Shown here: in pieces, positions 62,739 to 64,000 of the stretch
Position numbering within the stretch: the first letter of the stretch is position 1
How the letters are laid out: every line of letters begins with the position of its first letter
From: Luteimonas aquatica
GTDB taxonomy: Bacteria; Pseudomonadota; Gammaproteobacteria; Xanthomonadales; Xanthomonadaceae
Direction: 5' to 3'
DNA: 64,000 nucleotides
Assembly (NCBI RefSeq): GCF_022662575.1
Contig: NZ_JALBFU010000002.1
Span: forward strand, 1 to 64,000
Notes under the pieces: model-generated
Databases searched by the model: none
What the model was told of the DNA's origin: nothing
Seen by the model: only the letters and a program-made list of their open reading frames with translations
Translations under genes and position numbers: made by a program

Positions 62739-64000
62739 TCAGGCCACGCGCGTTTGCGCGACGTGTTCGGCGCGGCGATAGCCGATGGCCTCGGTGAGAT
62801 GGGCGGTGGCGATGGCATCCGCGCCGTCGAGGTCGGCGATGGTGCGCGCCACCCGCAGGATGCGGTGCAGGGCGCGCGCGGAGAGTTGCAGCGAGTCGAT
62901 CGCGCGTTCCAGCAGGTGCCGGTCGGGTTCGCAGAGCGCGCACAGCGTCATCGTCTCCGCCTGGTCCAGGCGCGCGTTCAATACGCCCGCGCGCCGCCGT
63001 TGTCGTGCCTGCGCCTGTTCGACGCGGCCGCGGATGGCGTCGCTGGCCTCGCCCGCCGGCGCGTCGGGCCGCAGCGCCGAGGGGGGCAGCCTCGGCACGT
63101 CCACATGCAGGTCGATCCGGTCGAGCAGGGGGCCGGAGATGCGCGCGCGGTAGCGGCGGATCGCGTCGGGCAGGCAGCGGCAGCGGCCGGAGATGTCGCC
63201 CGCCCAGCCGCAGGGGCAGGGGTTCATCGCCGCCACGAGCTGGAAACGCGCCGGAAACTCGCTCTGGCGCGCGGCGCGCGAGATGGTCACCACGCCCGAT
63301 TCGAGCGGCTCGCGCAGCACCTCGAGCGCGCGCCGGTCCCATTCGGGCAGCTCGTCGAGGAACAGCACGCCGTGGTGCGCCAGCGATACCTCGCCCGGGC
63401 GCGGCTCGCCGCCGCCGCCGACCAGGGCGACCGCGCTGGCGGTATGGTGCGGCGCGCGGAACGGACGTTCGCGCCAGCGTTCGAGATCCAGTCCGCGACC
63501 GCTCACCGAGGCGATGGCCGCGACTTCCAGCGCCTCGGCCTCGCTGGCTTCCGGCAGCAGGCCGGGCAGGCGCGAGGCCAGCAGGGTCTTGCCGCAGCCC
63601 GGCGGGCCGACCAGCAGCAGGTGGTGGCCGCCGGCGGCGGCGATCTCCAGCGCACGCCGCGCCTGCGCCTGGCCGCGCACCTCGCGCATGTCGGGGCCGC
63701 GCGGGCAGGCGCTCGGCGGCGGTTCGGCGCGCGGCAGCGCCTTGCTGCCGTTGAGCAGGGCACAGACCTCCAGCAGCGTGCGCGCGGTGTGCACCTCCAC
63801 GTCCGAGGCCAGCGCGGCCTCGGCGCCGTTGCCGGCCGGCACCACCAGCTTGCGCCCGGCGCGCGCCGCGGCCAGCGCGGCGGGCAGGGCGCCGTCGACG
63901 GCGCGCAGTTCGCCGGTCAGGCCGAGCTCGCCGAGGAATTCATGGCCTTCGAGTGCTTCCTGCGCGATCTGGCCGCTGGCGGCGAGGATGCCGAGGGCGA
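62739..64000 (-). CDS. comM: ComM/YifB, Mg-chelatase-like AAA+ helicase, 5' end outside the window
   Basis: The C-terminal 420 or so residues of ComM, a hexameric helicase that promotes branch migration during natural transformation. The frame continues to the window edge, so the N terminus is missing. The visible N-terminal part (EALEGHEFLGELGLTGELRAVDG) is the Lon-protease-like domain. The AAA+ core has Walker A VGPPGCGKTLLASRLPGLLP and Walker B GVLFLDELPEW. AMNPCPCGW is the zinc-binding cysteine stretch, and LDRIDLHVDVPR precedes the C-terminal lid (SARALHRILRVARTIADL). It is convergent with the receptor gene, 166 bp apart. Whether the strain is naturally competent cannot be judged from this. 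Confidence 0.95.
   Translation of the reverse strand, partial: ALGILAASGQIAQEALEGHEFLGELGLTGELRAVDGALPAALAAARAGRKLVVPAGNGAEAALASDVEVHTARTLLEVCALLNGSKALPRAEPPPSACPRGPDMREVRGQAQARRALEIAAAGGHHLLLVGPPGCGKTLLASRLPGLLPEASEAEALEVAAIASVSGRGLDLERWRERPFRAPHHTASAVALVGGGGEPRPGEVSLAHHGVLFLDELPEWDRRALEVLREPLESGVVTISRAARQSEFPARFQLVAAMNPCPCGWAGDISGRCRCLPDAIRRYRARISGPLLDRIDLHVDVPRLPPSALRPDAPAGEASDAIRGRVEQAQARQRRRAGVLNARLDQAETMTLCALCEPDRHLLERAIDSLQLSARALHRILRVARTIADLDGADAIATAHLTEAIGYRRAEHVAQTRVA

Noticed and set aside
59696-62818. A 1040-codon open frame antisense to the TonB-dependent receptor
   Set aside because: Same artefact; no motif, while the plus strand encodes a complete receptor.

Overview
The window is about 64 kb of very GC-rich bacterial chromosome. 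It most resembles a Lysobacter-type member of the Xanthomonadaceae. Reasons: a complete oleABCD long-chain olefin cluster; a pump locus with the layout of Stenotrophomonas smeU1-V-W-U2-X; lipoprotein M3, M16 and S9 peptidases; a Xanthomonad-type TonB-dependent receptor; and a linked aceB-aceA pair beside a LysR gene. I see no tRNA, rRNA, CRISPR array, transposase or prophage gene. The content is chromosomal, with a few accessory-looking patches.

Layout. 1-2.8 kb: the C-terminal part of a trimeric autotransporter adhesin and a lipoprotein partner with BamE-like and OmpA-like domains. 2.9-6.1 kb: trmL, a LysR regulator divergent from a GST + SMR exporter pair, and a short-chain dehydrogenase. 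6.2-9 kb: a classical autotransporter whose passenger begins in much lower-GC DNA than the rest. 9.1-12.5 kb: M16 peptidase and a small lipoprotein. 12.6-17.4 kb: oleA-oleB-oleC-oleD. 17.4-18 kb: a gene-free region with two inverted copies of a structured repeat of about 180 bp. 18-24.8 kb: ddl, ubiJ-ubiB, truC-like, two secreted proteins, arfB and an acyltransferase. 24.9-33.7 kb: a bacterial alpha-2-macroglobulin, a small secreted protein and pbpC. 33.8-38.9 kb: dcp, an ECF41 sigma factor with its AhpD-like partner, and nadV. 39-49 kb: a seven-gene RND efflux operon divergent from its LysR regulator. 49.2-52.8 kb: an oxidoreductase, an atypical class D beta-lactamase and an unrecognised helix-rich protein. 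52.8-57 kb: LysR gene divergent from the glyoxylate-shunt genes aceB and aceA. 57-64 kb: an S9 peptidase, a TonB-dependent receptor with a structured leader, and the 3' part of comM.

Genes that work together. OleA condenses two acyl-CoAs, OleD reduces the product, OleC closes the beta-lactone and OleB decarboxylates it to an olefin. UbiJ and UbiB act in ubiquinone synthesis. The macroglobulin and PbpC form a periplasmic defence and cell-wall repair pair. The ECF41 factor probably drives its own operon from a promoter that matches the published ECF41 motif. The adhesin and its lipoprotein resemble the AtaA-TpgA pair. AceB and AceA form the glyoxylate bypass.

Most notable observations: (1) the inverted intergenic repeat pair, in which two hairpin stems differ between copies yet remain complementary; (2) the ECF41 promoter match; (3) the GC mosaic in the autotransporter passenger; (4) a dyad and four 15-bp tandem repeats in the efflux control region; (5) a C-rich hairpin plus terminator just before the TonB-dependent receptor. 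All functional calls rest on reading the sequence and on recalled family features; no database search was run.
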